38,882 nt of DNA. Source: Verrucomicrobiaceae bacterium. GTDB lineage: Bacteria > Verrucomicrobiota > Verrucomicrobiia > Verrucomicrobiales > Akkermansiaceae. Both the position numbers and the translations under genes were made by a program. The DNA is taken from contig JAIXQS010000024.1 of the NCBI GenBank assembly GCA_027485615.1, positions 1 through 38,882 of the forward strand. Direction: 5' to 3'. Position 1 is the stretch's first letter, and the number at the start of each line of letters is the position of its first letter. The notes under the pieces were generated by a model. The model made no database searches. It was not told the origin of the DNA and saw only the letters and a list, made by a program, of their open reading frames with translations. This document shows positions 1 through 9,134 of this stretch, piece by piece.

Positions 1-174
1 CTGGATCGCCTGCATCTCAGGTTGAAGGGCAAGCTGACCCGCTCCGAACCACGTAGTCCCGTTTTGGGTAGGCTTGTGATTCCCTCGGCCAGCGGTGCCG
101 ATCTTACGGTCGAGGTTCTGCACACGGTGAAGGGACTCGATTTCAAGGAACTCGGTCGAACCATCGATCTGTAA
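1..174 (+). CDS. C-terminal end of an unidentified gene, cut by the window edge
   Basis: Frame 1 is open from the first base and ends at TAA 172-174, giving 57 residues that finish in GRTIDL. The composition (LVIPSASGADLTVEVL, then HTVKGLDFKELG) looks like real protein, but I do not recognise the family. It lies left of the BREX operon on the same strand, separated by about 830 bp of poorly coding DNA. It could belong to a mobile element or to the chromosomal neighbour of the defence island; the sequence does not decide. Confidence 0.5.
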   Translation: MDRLHLRLKGKLTRSEPRSPVLGRLVIPSASGADLTVEVLHTVKGLDFKELGRTIDL

Positions 175-183
175 ACAGGTGGC

Positions 184-534
184 GTGTTCGGCCGGGTATT
201 GATACCCCAACTGGTGCTCAAGGCGAAGATCGAGAACGCTGTGAGCATCGACCAATCCGGGCGAAATGACGTCAAGCATGTGGACATGATGATTCTCTGC
301 GTTCGCGCATTCATTGGCGACCTGGCTGTCCAAGTTGGCAACGGGGAACTGGGTGCCAGGACGCTTGTCAATCTGCTGGGTGAGGTCTGGGAAATCGTCA
401 CCCAGCCACAGGCAGTCCAGGCGACCAGGATGTGGGGCTTTGATTTTTCAAACGTCTGGCCCCACCCCGAACTGGAATCCACCGGGAACGACAAGGTCTC
501 CCGCTGGCTCCAACATCGTTTCCCAAAAACCTAA
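184..534 (+). CDS. Possible hypothetical protein, 116 aa
   Basis: The frame opens with GTG ten bases after the stop of the preceding partial gene and runs 116 residues. There is no recognisable domain, signal peptide or motif, and the N-terminal start is not supported by a ribosome binding site. It has a few hydrophobic stretches (around HVDMMILCVRAF) but no clear transmembrane helix. It could be a real small protein, a remnant of the upstream gene, or a chance frame. Kept only as a weak candidate. Confidence 0.2.
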   Translation: MFGRVLIPQLVLKAKIENAVSIDQSGRNDVKHVDMMILCVRAFIGDLAVQVGNGELGARTLVNLLGEVWEIVTQPQAVQATRMWGFDFSNVWPHPELESTGNDKVSRWLQHRFPKT

Positions 535-1006
535 CCCGACCACCAACCACCGCGTGGGGCAGAGCCCTTTACGCAAGCGCCCACCGATCCCCGATCCCCG
601 ATCCCCGATCACAACATGACCCCGTAAATGCCCCACCCCTGCTGTCATGATTTGACTCTAATGAGACGAATTCAGCGTGATCGAGATGGGGGGATCGAGG
701 AGATTCCTATATTGGCTCCACTACCGCGTGAGGTCTTGGCGGAAAGCGTTTCAAAGAGCGATGTGGTGGTTTGCTTGGCTGCTAAAGAAGAAAAACTTCT
801 ACCATCCGCCCGCCTCGAAGCAGCGTCACCGACAGTTCCCCATCTACCTTTGCCTGAAAGCCTTTGTCCTTTTCAGTCATCATAGATTCGGGTTTTCTCG
901 TCTTGCGTTTAGCGCTTTGAGATTTCTCAGATTCATCCATCTCCATGTAAAGAATGGATTTCTCCGAGAAAACCCTCAAACCATTGATCTCAAGTATAAA
1001 TCACGA
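535..1006. other. Gene-poor stretch upstream of the BREX operon
   Basis: About 470 bp between the last weak reading frame and the chosen brxA start. It holds a short 7-bp tandem repeat (585-610) and no gene I can support. The brxA frame is open upstream to 677, but those residues are basic, aromatic-rich and not brxA-like, so they are treated as non-coding. The operon promoter should lie here; I could not find a convincing -35/-10 pair. No WYL/HTH regulator gene (BrxR type) is visible upstream. Confidence 0.5.
585..610. repeat. Short tandem repeat, unit CGATCCC
   Basis: Three full copies of the 7-bp unit CGATCCC at 585-605, followed by a partial copy CGATC. It lies between weak frames, with no visible function. 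Confidence 0.8.
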
Positions 1007-1780
1007 ATGGCTTCCAAATCCAAACCTTCAATTCCCGGTCTTGAGCAACCAGGCCGCTGTTTGGCTCGGCTGTCCTCTCGATCCGGCCTTTTGACGGATT
1101 TTCGGAGAGTCTTGGAAAACGGCGGATCAGAGAACCCAGGGGAAATCCGCCAACTGATCATGGAGGGAAATCTTCTCGCCCGCGCCACTACATCAGCGCG
1201 CGCCAAGCTCTACACGGAGCTAAAGGGGCGCTACATCCTTGATCCAGTAAACCCGCTTTTCTCCTCATTCCTGGACGAATGGGGCAAGGTGACAAACCCG
1301 GAAGAAAAAAACCTCCTCGTGTTCACCCTGCTGGCTCTGAACGACCGCACTATCATGCTGACCTCCTGCGAGTGGCTGTTCCCGCACCTGAGGAAGGCTG
1401 ACTCTGAATTGCGCGTTGCCGACCTTGAAATTTTCTTCGCCTCGCTTGGGAAATCCTCACATCCCGAGATCGCGCAGTGGACAAAATCGACCACCACACG
1501 CGTAGCTCAGCATTACTTGGCCACGATTCGCGACTGCGGGCTGGCATTGGGTGCCATCAACAAACGAGCACACCGACCGGCGCTTTACCCGGCACCGGTG
1601 AGGCTCTTGCTCCGTGCCTTGGAGATCGCCCGAGTTCCACTTCCTGAAATTGTCGCCCACGATTCCTTCAAAACCCTTGGCATCGCGCCGGGCGAGGTTG
1701 TTGGTGCGCTCTCTGAACTCAACCGCCATGGTGCCATCAAATTTCGCCAGCAGGCGGATGTCATCGAACTCACCGTCTGA
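1007..1780 (+). CDS. brxA: BrxA, BREX type 1 protein (DUF1819)
   Basis: First gene of the BREX operon; 257 residues from ATG 1007, close to the usual BrxA length. The frame is open further upstream, but similarity begins only around the LARLSSRSGLLTDFRRVL segment, so this ATG is chosen. The protein has no catalytic motif. The middle part (LLVFTLLALNDRTIMLTSCEWLF) and the C-terminal winged-helix-like end (alternating helix and strand, LNRHGAIKFRQQADVIELTV) fit the DUF1819 fold, which in characterised systems binds DNA. BrxA is part of the standard type 1 set; its exact role in phage exclusion is not settled. It is followed after 6 bp by brxB, so translation is probably coupled. No strong ribosome binding site is present. 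Confidence 0.8.
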   Translation: MASKSKPSIPGLEQPGRCLARLSSRSGLLTDFRRVLENGGSENPGEIRQLIMEGNLLARATTSARAKLYTELKGRYILDPVNPLFSSFLDEWGKVTNPEEKNLLVFTLLALNDRTIMLTSCEWLFPHLRKADSELRVADLEIFFASLGKSSHPEIAQWTKSTTTRVAQHYLATIRDCGLALGAINKRAHRPALYPAPVRLLLRALEIARVPLPEIVAHDSFKTLGIAPGEVVGALSELNRHGAIKFRQQADVIELTV

Positions 1781-1786
1781 AATCCC

Positions 1787-2326
1787 ATGCGCGACGCACT
1801 CACAACCATTGTCCAAGCAGCGACGGAACCCTTCAACCGGGCCGCCGTCACCACGGACAATTCCTATTTGCTGATTCATCCGCCCGAACGCGGCCTCGAT
1901 TTTACTGACATGATCCTCGACCAGTGCCTTCCGGATCTCGCGAGCCGCAGCATTCCCTATCAGGTTCTTGATCTATCAGGCTTCCTGTTTTCGTGTTTTT
2001 CCGATGAGGATCTCGAAGAACTTCAATCCGACGAGTTTGAGGACTACTGCTGGATGAGACAGGCACTTTCGAGTCGCGCCGAGAAGAACTTGGAGACTAG
2101 GATTCGCATCATTGCGCAAGAATACTCCGGCAGCAACTTATTCATTCTCTCTACCAATTCTTTGTTCCCCTTAGTCCGATATGGCGAGATCCTGAAAAAT
2201 CTACGCGAACTACCTTTGCGAATTTTCGTCTCGTTTCCTGGCGAGGAGCGCGGCGGCAAGCCGCATTTCATGAACGAGTCGGATGGTGGAAACTATCTGG
2301 CAGTCAAAATCACCGTCAAAAACTGA
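1787..2326 (+). CDS. brxB: BrxB, BREX type 1 protein (DUF1788)
   Basis: 179 residues, near the usual size of DUF1788 proteins. It starts 6 bp after brxA and ends 11 bp before brxC, which is the type 1 order. The DUF1788 signature is visible as a P-loop-NTPase-like but motif-poor fold: an early HPPERGLDF segment, then the hydrophobic strand YQVLDLSGFLFSCF, and late NLFILSTNSLFPLVR and FVSFPGEERGGKPHFMN segments. The last resembles the conserved end of BriI/DUF1788 proteins ('FPG...L.FM'). BrxB is needed for both host methylation and phage exclusion in studied type 1 systems, without a known catalytic activity. Assignment rests on these segments plus position. Confidence 0.8.
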   Translation: MRDALTTIVQAATEPFNRAAVTTDNSYLLIHPPERGLDFTDMILDQCLPDLASRSIPYQVLDLSGFLFSCFSDEDLEELQSDEFEDYCWMRQALSSRAEKNLETRIRIIAQEYSGSNLFILSTNSLFPLVRYGEILKNLRELPLRIFVSFPGEERGGKPHFMNESDGGNYLAVKITVKN

Positions 2327-2337
2327 ATCATTTTCCT

Positions 2338-5300
2338 ATGCCTGAAATCATCAAAGATCTGATCCGTCGCGACATCTCCCAGAAAGTGGAAGGCGTCGTC
2401 AAAGTGTTCGACCGTTCCGCACTGGCCTCTGAAATCCGGGAATATGTAGTCACCGACAAGATCGAGGACGAGATCAAGAAGATCGTCGATACGTTCACTC
2501 AAGCTAGTGATGTACTCCGCCGGGGCGGCCACCACCGTGACGTGATGGGCATCTGGGTTTCAGGCTTCTTCGGTTCGGGAAAATCCCACTTTGCCAAGGT
2601 CCTTGGCTACCTGCTCCAAAACGAACCGCTCGCCGCCGACAATGACGAGACTTGTATCGACGCCTTCGAGAAACATCTCTCGGAAAGTCCCCGTGGACGC
2701 GACATCCGCCTCCGCCTTGGGGAAATCAAAAAGACGACCTCGGTCAAAACCATTGCCTTCGAAATCCGCAGTCGCCAGAGCCTCACCAATCCCAATTCAG
2801 TTGGCGAGATCCTGTTAGGTGAATTCTATCGTAGCATTGGATATTCGGAAAACTTCGTCATAGCCCGCTTGGAGCGCCGCCTGGACAGAAAAGGACTGCT
2901 TCCTAAACTTCACGAAACCTTTCAGCAGCGATTCGGAATTCCTTGGGCAACTCCGGAGGGACGCGATGACCTGCATAGTGTCCGCCGCAATCTGTCGAAA
3001 ATCTTAAGCGAAGTAGATCCCGATAGTTATCCCAGTGAGGCGGAGGCCATGGAGGGTATGAAGGATGCATTTAAACTCAGCAAGATCACAGCTGAGAGCA
3101 TCGCCGACGAACTGGTTGCATGGGTGGACGAGCAGAAACCCGCAGGTGGAAAAGTCCAGCACCTCGTTTTCGTGATCGACGAAATGGGCACCTTCATCGG
3201 TGACTCAAACGAAAAAATCGGCGAGTTGAACAGCCTCGCTGAAATGATCGGCAACAAAGGCAAGGGCAAGGTTTGGGTCATTGCCACCAGTCAGCAGGAT
3301 CTGGAAAAAGTCGTGGACCGCACCAACTTCGACCCCGTCCTGGTCGGTCGTCTCAATGCCCGCTTCGAACTCAAGCCTCATCTCATTTCCGATGGCATCA
3401 ACAAGGTCGTTTCCGAGCGCATTCTGAAGAAGCATCCTCACAAGGAGGCTGCCATCACCGCGATCTTCAAGGAAAAGGAAGGCGCGCTCGCCCAACTATC
3501 CGATCTCCGGGCTTCTCGCAGCCTCGGTCTGCTCACCGAACGCGCGTTCATCGACGCCTATCCGTTTCTCCCGCATCAAATCCAACTCGCCCAAGACATC
3601 GGCGAAGCTCTGTCAGGTTTCCGTATTTCAGGCGGCGTGCGTTCAATGATCTCCGTCATCATGGAATCATTGCAGAAGCTGGCCACCTCTGAAACCCCGG
3701 CCATCGCCAGCTTCGACCAAGTCTTCGACGCGCTCGAGAACGACCTCTACTCGCAGGAATACCTCGGCACCGCTGGGGTGAAAGCCATCTACGACGCCAA
3801 CGATCGCATCGGCAAAGAAACCCCGCTGCCACCTGCCCGTGTCCTCAAGGTTCTCTACCTCGTTCAGCGCGTCACCTTCGTCCCGCTCACCGCCGAAAAC
3901 ATTGCGAAGCTCTTGGCCGCCAGCGTCACAGCGGAAATCAAGCCCCTCACCGAGCAGGTCGAGCAAACCCTCGATGCACTCCAGCAGGCCGGCTATGTCT
4001 CGCGTGACGAAGCCACTGGCGAATGGAAATTCCTCAACGAAAAGGAACGCACCGTCGAGCAAGTCATTCAGGAAATGATGCGTCCCGGCGGGGCGAAGTC
4101 CGTCACCCAGACGGCCATCCGCCAGCAATCCACAGATCTCATCAAGTCCGGCGTCATCACCAAAACCAAACTCGATAACTACGCCGTTCTCCATGGTGCC
4201 ACCAAGTCACCGTTCTCATTTGCCGTCTCTCTGGATGGTGAATCCGTGGACAGTGGTTCCGAAATCGAAATCCACTTCACCAGCCCGCTTGCCCCCGGCA
4301 GGAAGAACACGGTGGAGGACATTAAACGTGAAAACCAAGCCGCCGGTGCCCGTGGCCGGAAAATCTGGTGGGTGGCCGCACTTCCCGAGAAACTCGAAAC
4401 CCGCCTCAAACGCTATCAGGCACTCATCAACGTCACCAACGACAAGCGGTTTACGGAGGATCCATCCAAGGATACCGCCGATGCCATGGCGGAGAAGCGC
4501 AAGGAACGTGACGAACTCAAGGGCAACCTGACCAAAGACCTGCAAGCCACCTTCCTCACCGGCACCCTCTACTTCGCAGGCCGTGAAGTGACGCTGGAAC
4601 GATCCAACAACATGGCGGAGGAAATCCGCAAGGCCGTCGGGGAACTCATTCCTAACATCTATCCACGTTTCAGCATCGCCGACAAGCCGGTCGATTTCGC
4701 CAAACAGCTCAAGGCACTGCTCAATCCCTCCCAATCCTCGCTGCACGAAATCGCGCCTGACCTCCATCTCTTCGATACCCAGGGCAGCCTGCAAAAGGAA
4801 TCCGCGCTCGTTGCCACCGTGCTCGATGTCATCAAGGATCTCGAAGATGAAGGCCACGAACCCAGCGGTGACCGACTTCTCGACGAGCGGAACGCCAAAG
4901 GCTTCAAGGGTTTCAGCCGTGCCCCCTTCGCCTGGCCATCAGAAACCGTGCGTCTGGTTCTGGCTGCGTGCTTCCGGGCGGGTGCCATTTTCCTCGAACG
5001 CTCCACCGCCGCCGGCCCCGCGCCGCTCTACGATTACAAGGACGCCTCCGAAGATTTCTCTAAGATCAAGACCTTCGAGAAAACCCTCTTCCGTCTCGCG
5101 GAAACCTCGCTCTCGGTCGAGCAGATCAAGCAGGCCAGCAAGGATCTCATTTCTCTTGGGATCACCGGCACCCCGGAATCAGGAAATGCTCTCGCCACAG
5201 CCGTCCGGAAACTCGGCGAGAAACTCCTCGAATCCGTCCGCGATGCCGAAGTCCGTTCCGAAGGTGGTCTTCCCATCCTCGACTGCATCTTGAATGCGGA

Positions 5301-6084
5301 ATCCGCGCTCAAGGAACCCACCACCCTCCGGGACCCCACCAAGGCGGTCATCGCATTCCTCGCCAAAGCCCAGGCATGGCTCGAAATCAAAAAGGCCCTC
5401 GATGATCTCAAATCCTTCCTCGATGCCAACCGCCACAAGGAATTCGAAACCTCCCGTCAGTTGGTGGCCCTTGTCACCGATCATCCTCTGCCCGCCGATA
5501 CCGACGACAAGGAAGCTCTCGACCATTCTCTCGCAGACATCGACACCCTCGTCAGCACCAAGGTCGTCGTGCCACGTTGGAGCGACTACCGCGCCGCCCG
5601 CGATCAGATTTTCCAGATCTACTCTGCCGCCTATCGCCAGTCCTACGACAAGCTCCGCGGTTCCCTCGCATCGACCATGGATTCCATCCGGCAGGGGAAA
5701 GCATTCGAATCCGCTCCCGCCGACAAGCGCGAGGGCGTGATTCATGCCATCTTCGGTTCCGGTGGTTCATGCCATTTGCCCGAAGTCTCCATCACAACGC
5801 TTCCGACGCTGCTTTCCTGTGCCGCCAAGACCAGCCTCTCCGCCCTTGCCCAGGCCGAAAAAGCACTGCCCATCCACCGCGCCGAGGTGGAGGCCGAACT
5901 GCGTGCCTTGAAGTCCCCGCCGCCTCCGCCGAAGGCAGGCGAGAAAACCTTCACCTGGCATTCCTCGACGGCTCTTGCCGGTCGCCGCTTCGCCAGTGAG
6001 GATGACGTGGACGCAGCTCTTCAAGAAGTGGGCGACGACCTAAAAAAACGCATCCGCGACGGCTTCGTCATCGACACCATCTAA
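2338..6084 (+). CDS. brxC: BrxC, large BREX P-loop ATPase
   Basis: 1248 residues, the usual size of BrxC (DUF499/PglY-related ATPases). Walker A is GFFGSGKSH at residues 76-84 and Walker B is VFVIDEMG at 277-284, the latter followed by a sensor-like VIATSQQDLEKVV segment. The C-terminal half is long, helical and charged, with a proline-rich patch (SPPPPPKAGEK) near residue 1195. BrxC is the motor-like ATPase of BREX, required for both modification and exclusion, and is thought to act in a complex with BrxB, PglX and PglZ. The gene follows brxB closely and is followed after 6 bp by pglX. There is no clear Shine-Dalgarno sequence before its ATG. Codon use is the GC-rich local norm. Confidence 0.93.
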   Translation: MPEIIKDLIRRDISQKVEGVVKVFDRSALASEIREYVVTDKIEDEIKKIVDTFTQASDVLRRGGHHRDVMGIWVSGFFGSGKSHFAKVLGYLLQNEPLAADNDETCIDAFEKHLSESPRGRDIRLRLGEIKKTTSVKTIAFEIRSRQSLTNPNSVGEILLGEFYRSIGYSENFVIARLERRLDRKGLLPKLHETFQQRFGIPWATPEGRDDLHSVRRNLSKILSEVDPDSYPSEAEAMEGMKDAFKLSKITAESIADELVAWVDEQKPAGGKVQHLVFVIDEMGTFIGDSNEKIGELNSLAEMIGNKGKGKVWVIATSQQDLEKVVDRTNFDPVLVGRLNARFELKPHLISDGINKVVSERILKKHPHKEAAITAIFKEKEGALAQLSDLRASRSLGLLTERAFIDAYPFLPHQIQLAQDIGEALSGFRISGGVRSMISVIMESLQKLATSETPAIASFDQVFDALENDLYSQEYLGTAGVKAIYDANDRIGKETPLPPARVLKVLYLVQRVTFVPLTAENIAKLLAASVTAEIKPLTEQVEQTLDALQQAGYVSRDEATGEWKFLNEKERTVEQVIQEMMRPGGAKSVTQTAIRQQSTDLIKSGVITKTKLDNYAVLHGATKSPFSFAVSLDGESVDSGSEIEIHFTSPLAPGRKNTVEDIKRENQAAGARGRKIWWVAALPEKLETRLKRYQALINVTNDKRFTEDPSKDTADAMAEKRKERDELKGNLTKDLQATFLTGTLYFAGREVTLERSNNMAEEIRKAVGELIPNIYPRFSIADKPVDFAKQLKALLNPSQSSLHEIAPDLHLFDTQGSLQKESALVATVLDVIKDLEDEGHEPSGDRLLDERNAKGFKGFSRAPFAWPSETVRLVLAACFRAGAIFLERSTAAGPAPLYDYKDASEDFSKIKTFEKTLFRLAETSLSVEQIKQASKDLISLGITGTPESGNALATAVRKLGEKLLESVRDAEVRSEGGLPILDCILNAESALKEPTTLRDPTKAVIAFLAKAQAWLEIKKALDDLKSFLDANRHKEFETSRQLVALVTDHPLPADTDDKEALDHSLADIDTLVSTKVVVPRWSDYRAARDQIFQIYSAAYRQSYDKLRGSLASTMDSIRQGKAFESAPADKREGVIHAIFGSGGSCHLPEVSITTLPTLLSCAAKTSLSALAQAEKALPIHRAEVEAELRALKSPPPPPKAGEKTFTWHSSTALAGRRFASEDDVDAALQEVGDDLKKRIRDGFVIDTI

Positions 6085-6090
6085 TTCTCC

Positions 6091-8259
6091 ATGCCTTCCG
6101 CCTCTTCAGCCTCTGATCCATCTGCCGGCACTCCCGCCGCCACGCAGGGCGGACGCTCCTTGTCCGATCAGCACAAGGATGCCGTCAAGGCATGGATCAA
6201 GAAACTCCGCCTTGCCTTGCAGGATGATTTCCAGGCGCAGGTCACCCGCCTTGGCTTCCGCCGCGATGGCAAGCACATGCCGGAGGAAAAACTCTCCCTC
6301 CCCGCTGCCGACCTCGCCATCCGTCAGCGCCTCGCCGCCCTCATCGAGCACGACACCAAGAGCGAAGGCGATCCCAAGCGCGGCTTCGATGCCGTCGTCC
6401 GCGAACTCACCTACACCTTGGTAAACCGCCTCGTCGGCATCAAAATCATGGAGGCCCGCGGCCTGCTCTATCTGCCCACGCCCGGCCAACCCGATGCAGA
6501 AGCGGAACCCACCGAAGTTCTCACGCCCCAACCCGGCCAGGAACGCTCCCGCTTCCTCCGCGACTTCCTCGCCGCCGGTGGCAGCCGTTACAAATACGAG
6601 GACGATGCCGAGGAAGCACTTCTCCGCGATGGCCTCACCGCCGCCTTCAATGCCCTTTACGAAGACCTCGGCCCTCTGTTCCGCCCGGATCACGACTACG
6701 CCTGCATCTGGCCCAGCCACGCCGCTCTGGCAAATGCCATCCGCCTGATCAATACCGGCCTCACCTTCGATGCCTACAAGGCCCCCGACTTCCTCGGCTG
6801 GGTCTATCAGTTCTTCAATGTCGATGAAAAGGACCGCGTCCGGGGCGAGAACAAAGGCACCCCGCGCAGCCCCTACGAACTCTCCGTCATCAACCAGTTC
6901 TATACCCCCTCCTGGGTGGTCAAAGTGCTGGTGGACAATACCCTCGGCCGCCTCTGGCTCCAGATGCACCCGGAATCGGTGTTGAAGGCGAAAGGCCCCG
7001 TGCCGCTGCCGCAGGACCGGCCCGCCGATTACCCGGTGCTCGCCGATTACCTCATCCCCCGCACCGGCGAGAAGATTCGCTTCCGCCTGGTGGATGAAAA
7101 CGGCGAGATTCACACCTTCAAGCGCGTTTGCGACATCAAGCTGCTCGATCCCGCCTGTGGCACCATGCACTTCGGCCAATACGCCTTCGGCCTCTTCCAC
7201 CGGATGTATGAGGAGGAAATCGCCAACGCCGGCAAACCCGGCTGGCCCGCCGAACCATCCGTCGCCGATCCCGCCGACATCCCTGCCGCTATCCTGGAAA
7301 ACAACCTCCATGGCATCGATATTGATCCCCGCGCCATCCAGATCGCCTCGCTCTCCCTGCTCTTCACCGCCAAGGAGGCCGCAAAGCGCCATGGCCGCCG
7401 CCCGGATAGCGTGAAGGTGAAACCCCGCAACCTCGTCGTCGCCCACGCCGTCCAGATCGATGAAGCCCAGCTCCGTGCTTTGGTCGAACGCGCCGGCAGC
7501 AGCCTCGGCGAGTCGAAGCTCCGCGAGAAGCTCTTCGCCGCCCTCTGGGGAAATCTCCGCTACGTCGGCGAGCTTGGCGGACTCGTCCAAGTCCAGGAAG
7601 GCGTCACCCGCGTGCTCGACGAATGGGTGGATGCCCAAGCCAAGGAGAAGGGACTCACCAAACTCCTCAAGACCGAAGAAAAAGTGAAAGCTCAGCTTCA
7701 ACTCCCGGGCGTGGCCACGGAAGCGGTGAGCGAAAGGGCCGGACAAATGGAACTCCAGCGCGCCCTGCTCGAAGAAGAGGCTCTCCGCATCCGTCAGGAA
7801 CTTCTCGCCGGACTGGAACGCGTCGCCAGCGCCACCTCCAGCGATCCCCGCCAGCGGCTCTTTGCCGAAGACACCGCCCGCGGCCTGCGCCTGCTCGAAC
7901 TGCTCGGGCAATATTACGATGCCATCCTGATGAATCCGCCCTACGGCTCGTTCACCAAGCTGGACAACGCGGCGGATGACAAAAAATTCAAAGCCGAACT
8001 CAAGGCCATGTATCCCTGCGGCTATCAGGACATCTACGCCGCCTTCATCGAGCGGGCCACCCAGATCATCGAGCCGGAAGGCTACATCGGCGCGCTCGTT
8101 AGCTCCACTTTCAAGACCAATGTCGGCCACGCAAAGTTCCGCACCCAGATTCTTCTAAAGCGGAACCCGCTGGCCTCCATGCTCGATCTCGGTTTCGGCA
8201 TTCTCGACGGTGCCACCGTGGAAGCCGCCGCGCTCGTTCTGAGAGGAGGTCCGCTATGA
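6091..8259 (+). CDS. pglX: PglX N-terminal half: adenine-N6 DNA methyltransferase domain
   Basis: 722 residues that match the first half of BREX PglX (normally one protein of about 1200 residues). The SAM-binding motif I is LLDPACGTMHFG at 351-362, the DPACGT form typical of PglX. The catalytic motif IV is NPPYG at 615-619, so adenine-N6 methylation is expected. The frame stops shortly after the GFGILDGATVEAAALVLR segment, which in ordinary PglX continues into the target-recognition part. Here it ends in RGGPL and TGA, the ATGA overlapping the start of a Fic gene. The codons for RGGP themselves form the AGGAGGT ribosome binding site of that gene. The recognition half is a separate gene downstream. 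PglX methylates host DNA so that BREX spares it. Both halves are intact in their motifs, so this looks like a working split enzyme rather than a pseudogene. Confidence 0.9.
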   Translation: MPSASSASDPSAGTPAATQGGRSLSDQHKDAVKAWIKKLRLALQDDFQAQVTRLGFRRDGKHMPEEKLSLPAADLAIRQRLAALIEHDTKSEGDPKRGFDAVVRELTYTLVNRLVGIKIMEARGLLYLPTPGQPDAEAEPTEVLTPQPGQERSRFLRDFLAAGGSRYKYEDDAEEALLRDGLTAAFNALYEDLGPLFRPDHDYACIWPSHAALANAIRLINTGLTFDAYKAPDFLGWVYQFFNVDEKDRVRGENKGTPRSPYELSVINQFYTPSWVVKVLVDNTLGRLWLQMHPESVLKAKGPVPLPQDRPADYPVLADYLIPRTGEKIRFRLVDENGEIHTFKRVCDIKLLDPACGTMHFGQYAFGLFHRMYEEEIANAGKPGWPAEPSVADPADIPAAILENNLHGIDIDPRAIQIASLSLLFTAKEAAKRHGRRPDSVKVKPRNLVVAHAVQIDEAQLRALVERAGSSLGESKLREKLFAALWGNLRYVGELGGLVQVQEGVTRVLDEWVDAQAKEKGLTKLLKTEEKVKAQLQLPGVATEAVSERAGQMELQRALLEEEALRIRQELLAGLERVASATSSDPRQRLFAEDTARGLRLLELLGQYYDAILMNPPYGSFTKLDNAADDKKFKAELKAMYPCGYQDIYAAFIERATQIIEPEGYIGALVSSTFKTNVGHAKFRTQILLKRNPLASMLDLGFGILDGATVEAAALVLRGGPL
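8244..8250 (+). promoter_or_regulatory. Strong ribosome binding site of the Fic gene
   Basis: AGGAGGT ends 5 bases before ATG 8256 and lies inside the last codons of the pglX N-terminal half. Most starts of this operon (brxC, pglX-N, pglZ, brxL) have no such site, so it stands out and fixes the Fic start. Confidence 0.85.
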
Positions 8260-9134
8260 GCACGTCTTCACGCGTTGTCTGGCGCTGGGCGGAAAAGGAT
8301 TTTGGCTTCCGCTTCCTCTCCGGCAGCGGCAAACGCCTTGCTGAATACTATCAGGCGAGAAAGTGCAATGAGTTCTATCATGTTCCAGCCAGTCAGCGGA
8401 AAATCAGCAAGGATCGCATCGACGAGCTGGCCACCTTGGTGCCTGCGCCCACAAGCCCCGCCATCGTCGCGAATCCCTGGGACCAATATGCGCAAGAGGA
8501 CCATCAACTGATCCTTTCACGCGATGGGAAGCATTGTCTCAACTGGGCGGGTTGCCTCGATCCAGCCGAGATCGAACAACGCGAAACCGATGGGATCAAC
8601 CGGGCGGGGGAATTTGTCTTTGAGTATGCCAGCCGCCGACCGTATGCACCCATTTCCCTGGAGACGATCCAGAAGATCCACACGGAAATATTTGGTGACA
8701 TCTACCCATGGGCTGGGGAGTGGCGCACGGTTGTGATCTCCAAAGCGGGCATCACGTGGGATGTGCCCTTCCACGACATGTGGATTGCGATGAAAAACTT
8801 CGAAACCAATACCCTGAACCAGGCACCGTTCCTGTCCGACGACGACGGGGAAGTGCTGGATTTCATCGCCCGCGTACTGGGAGAATACATTGCCATCCAC
8901 CCTTTCCGCGAAGGGAACGGCCGCAGTGCCTTCCTGCTGTCTGAAATCATCCTGCTCCAGAACGGCATGCTGCCATTCGACAGGCACCAGAGGGATCGCG
9001 ACCAAGCCCGCTATTACGCTGCCTGTGAAGCGGCGCGCACCCGCTTCGATTACAAACCTCTATCCGATCTCTTCCGCATCTGGCAGGAAGAAGCTCAGGA
9101 GCATTTCCTCGATCAGGAGGGCGACCACGCATGA
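8256..9134 (+). CDS. fic: Fic-domain protein inserted between the two halves of PglX (probable toxin)
   Basis: 292 residues. The Fic active-site motif is HPFREGNGRS at 215-224, with catalytic His215, acidic Glu219 and the anion-binding GNG. A flap-like strand VVISKAGITWDVPF (about 159-172) follows YPWAGEWR, as in Fic/Doc enzymes. In AMPylating Fic proteins the motif continues GNGRxxR; here the second arginine is replaced by Phe226 (GRSAF), more like Doc (KRTAL), so the transferred group is uncertain. Residues 1 to about 75 match nothing I know and could be a PglX-binding or sensor domain. No inhibitory (S/T)xxxE(G/N) motif was found within the protein itself. It overlaps both neighbours by ATGA, so its synthesis is coupled to both halves of PglX. 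Fic genes are also known between hsdM and hsdS of type I restriction loci. Role as a guarded toxin is inferred. Confidence 0.9.
   Translation: MSTSSRVVWRWAEKDFGFRFLSGSGKRLAEYYQARKCNEFYHVPASQRKISKDRIDELATLVPAPTSPAIVANPWDQYAQEDHQLILSRDGKHCLNWAGCLDPAEIEQRETDGINRAGEFVFEYASRRPYAPISLETIQKIHTEIFGDIYPWAGEWRTVVISKAGITWDVPFHDMWIAMKNFETNTLNQAPFLSDDDGEVLDFIARVLGEYIAIHPFREGNGRSAFLLSEIILLQNGMLPFDRHQRDRDQARYYAACEAARTRFDYKPLSDLFRIWQEEAQEHFLDQEGDHA
9115..9120 (+). promoter_or_regulatory. Strong ribosome binding site of the PglX C-terminal half
   Basis: AGGAGG ends 10 bases before ATG 9131 and lies inside the end of the Fic gene. With the ATGA overlap it supports separate, coupled translation of the second PglX half. 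Confidence 0.75.

Noticed and set aside
782..979. 65-codon - strand frame upstream of brxA, lysine/glutamate rich
   Set aside because: It looked protein-like and could be a divergent small regulator, but it has no HTH, no ribosome binding site and no recognisable family.
880..1006. Sigma-70 promoter before brxA (TTGATC ... TATAAA)
   Set aside because: The two boxes are only about 8 bp apart, too close for a functional pair.
6106..8130. Long open frame on the - strand (674 codons) opposite pglX-N
   Set aside because: It mirrors the codon bias of the GC-rich pglX gene and reads as Gly/Val/Ala/Glu-rich low complexity without a domain. Similar shadows lie opposite the pglX-C and sugar-kinase genes.
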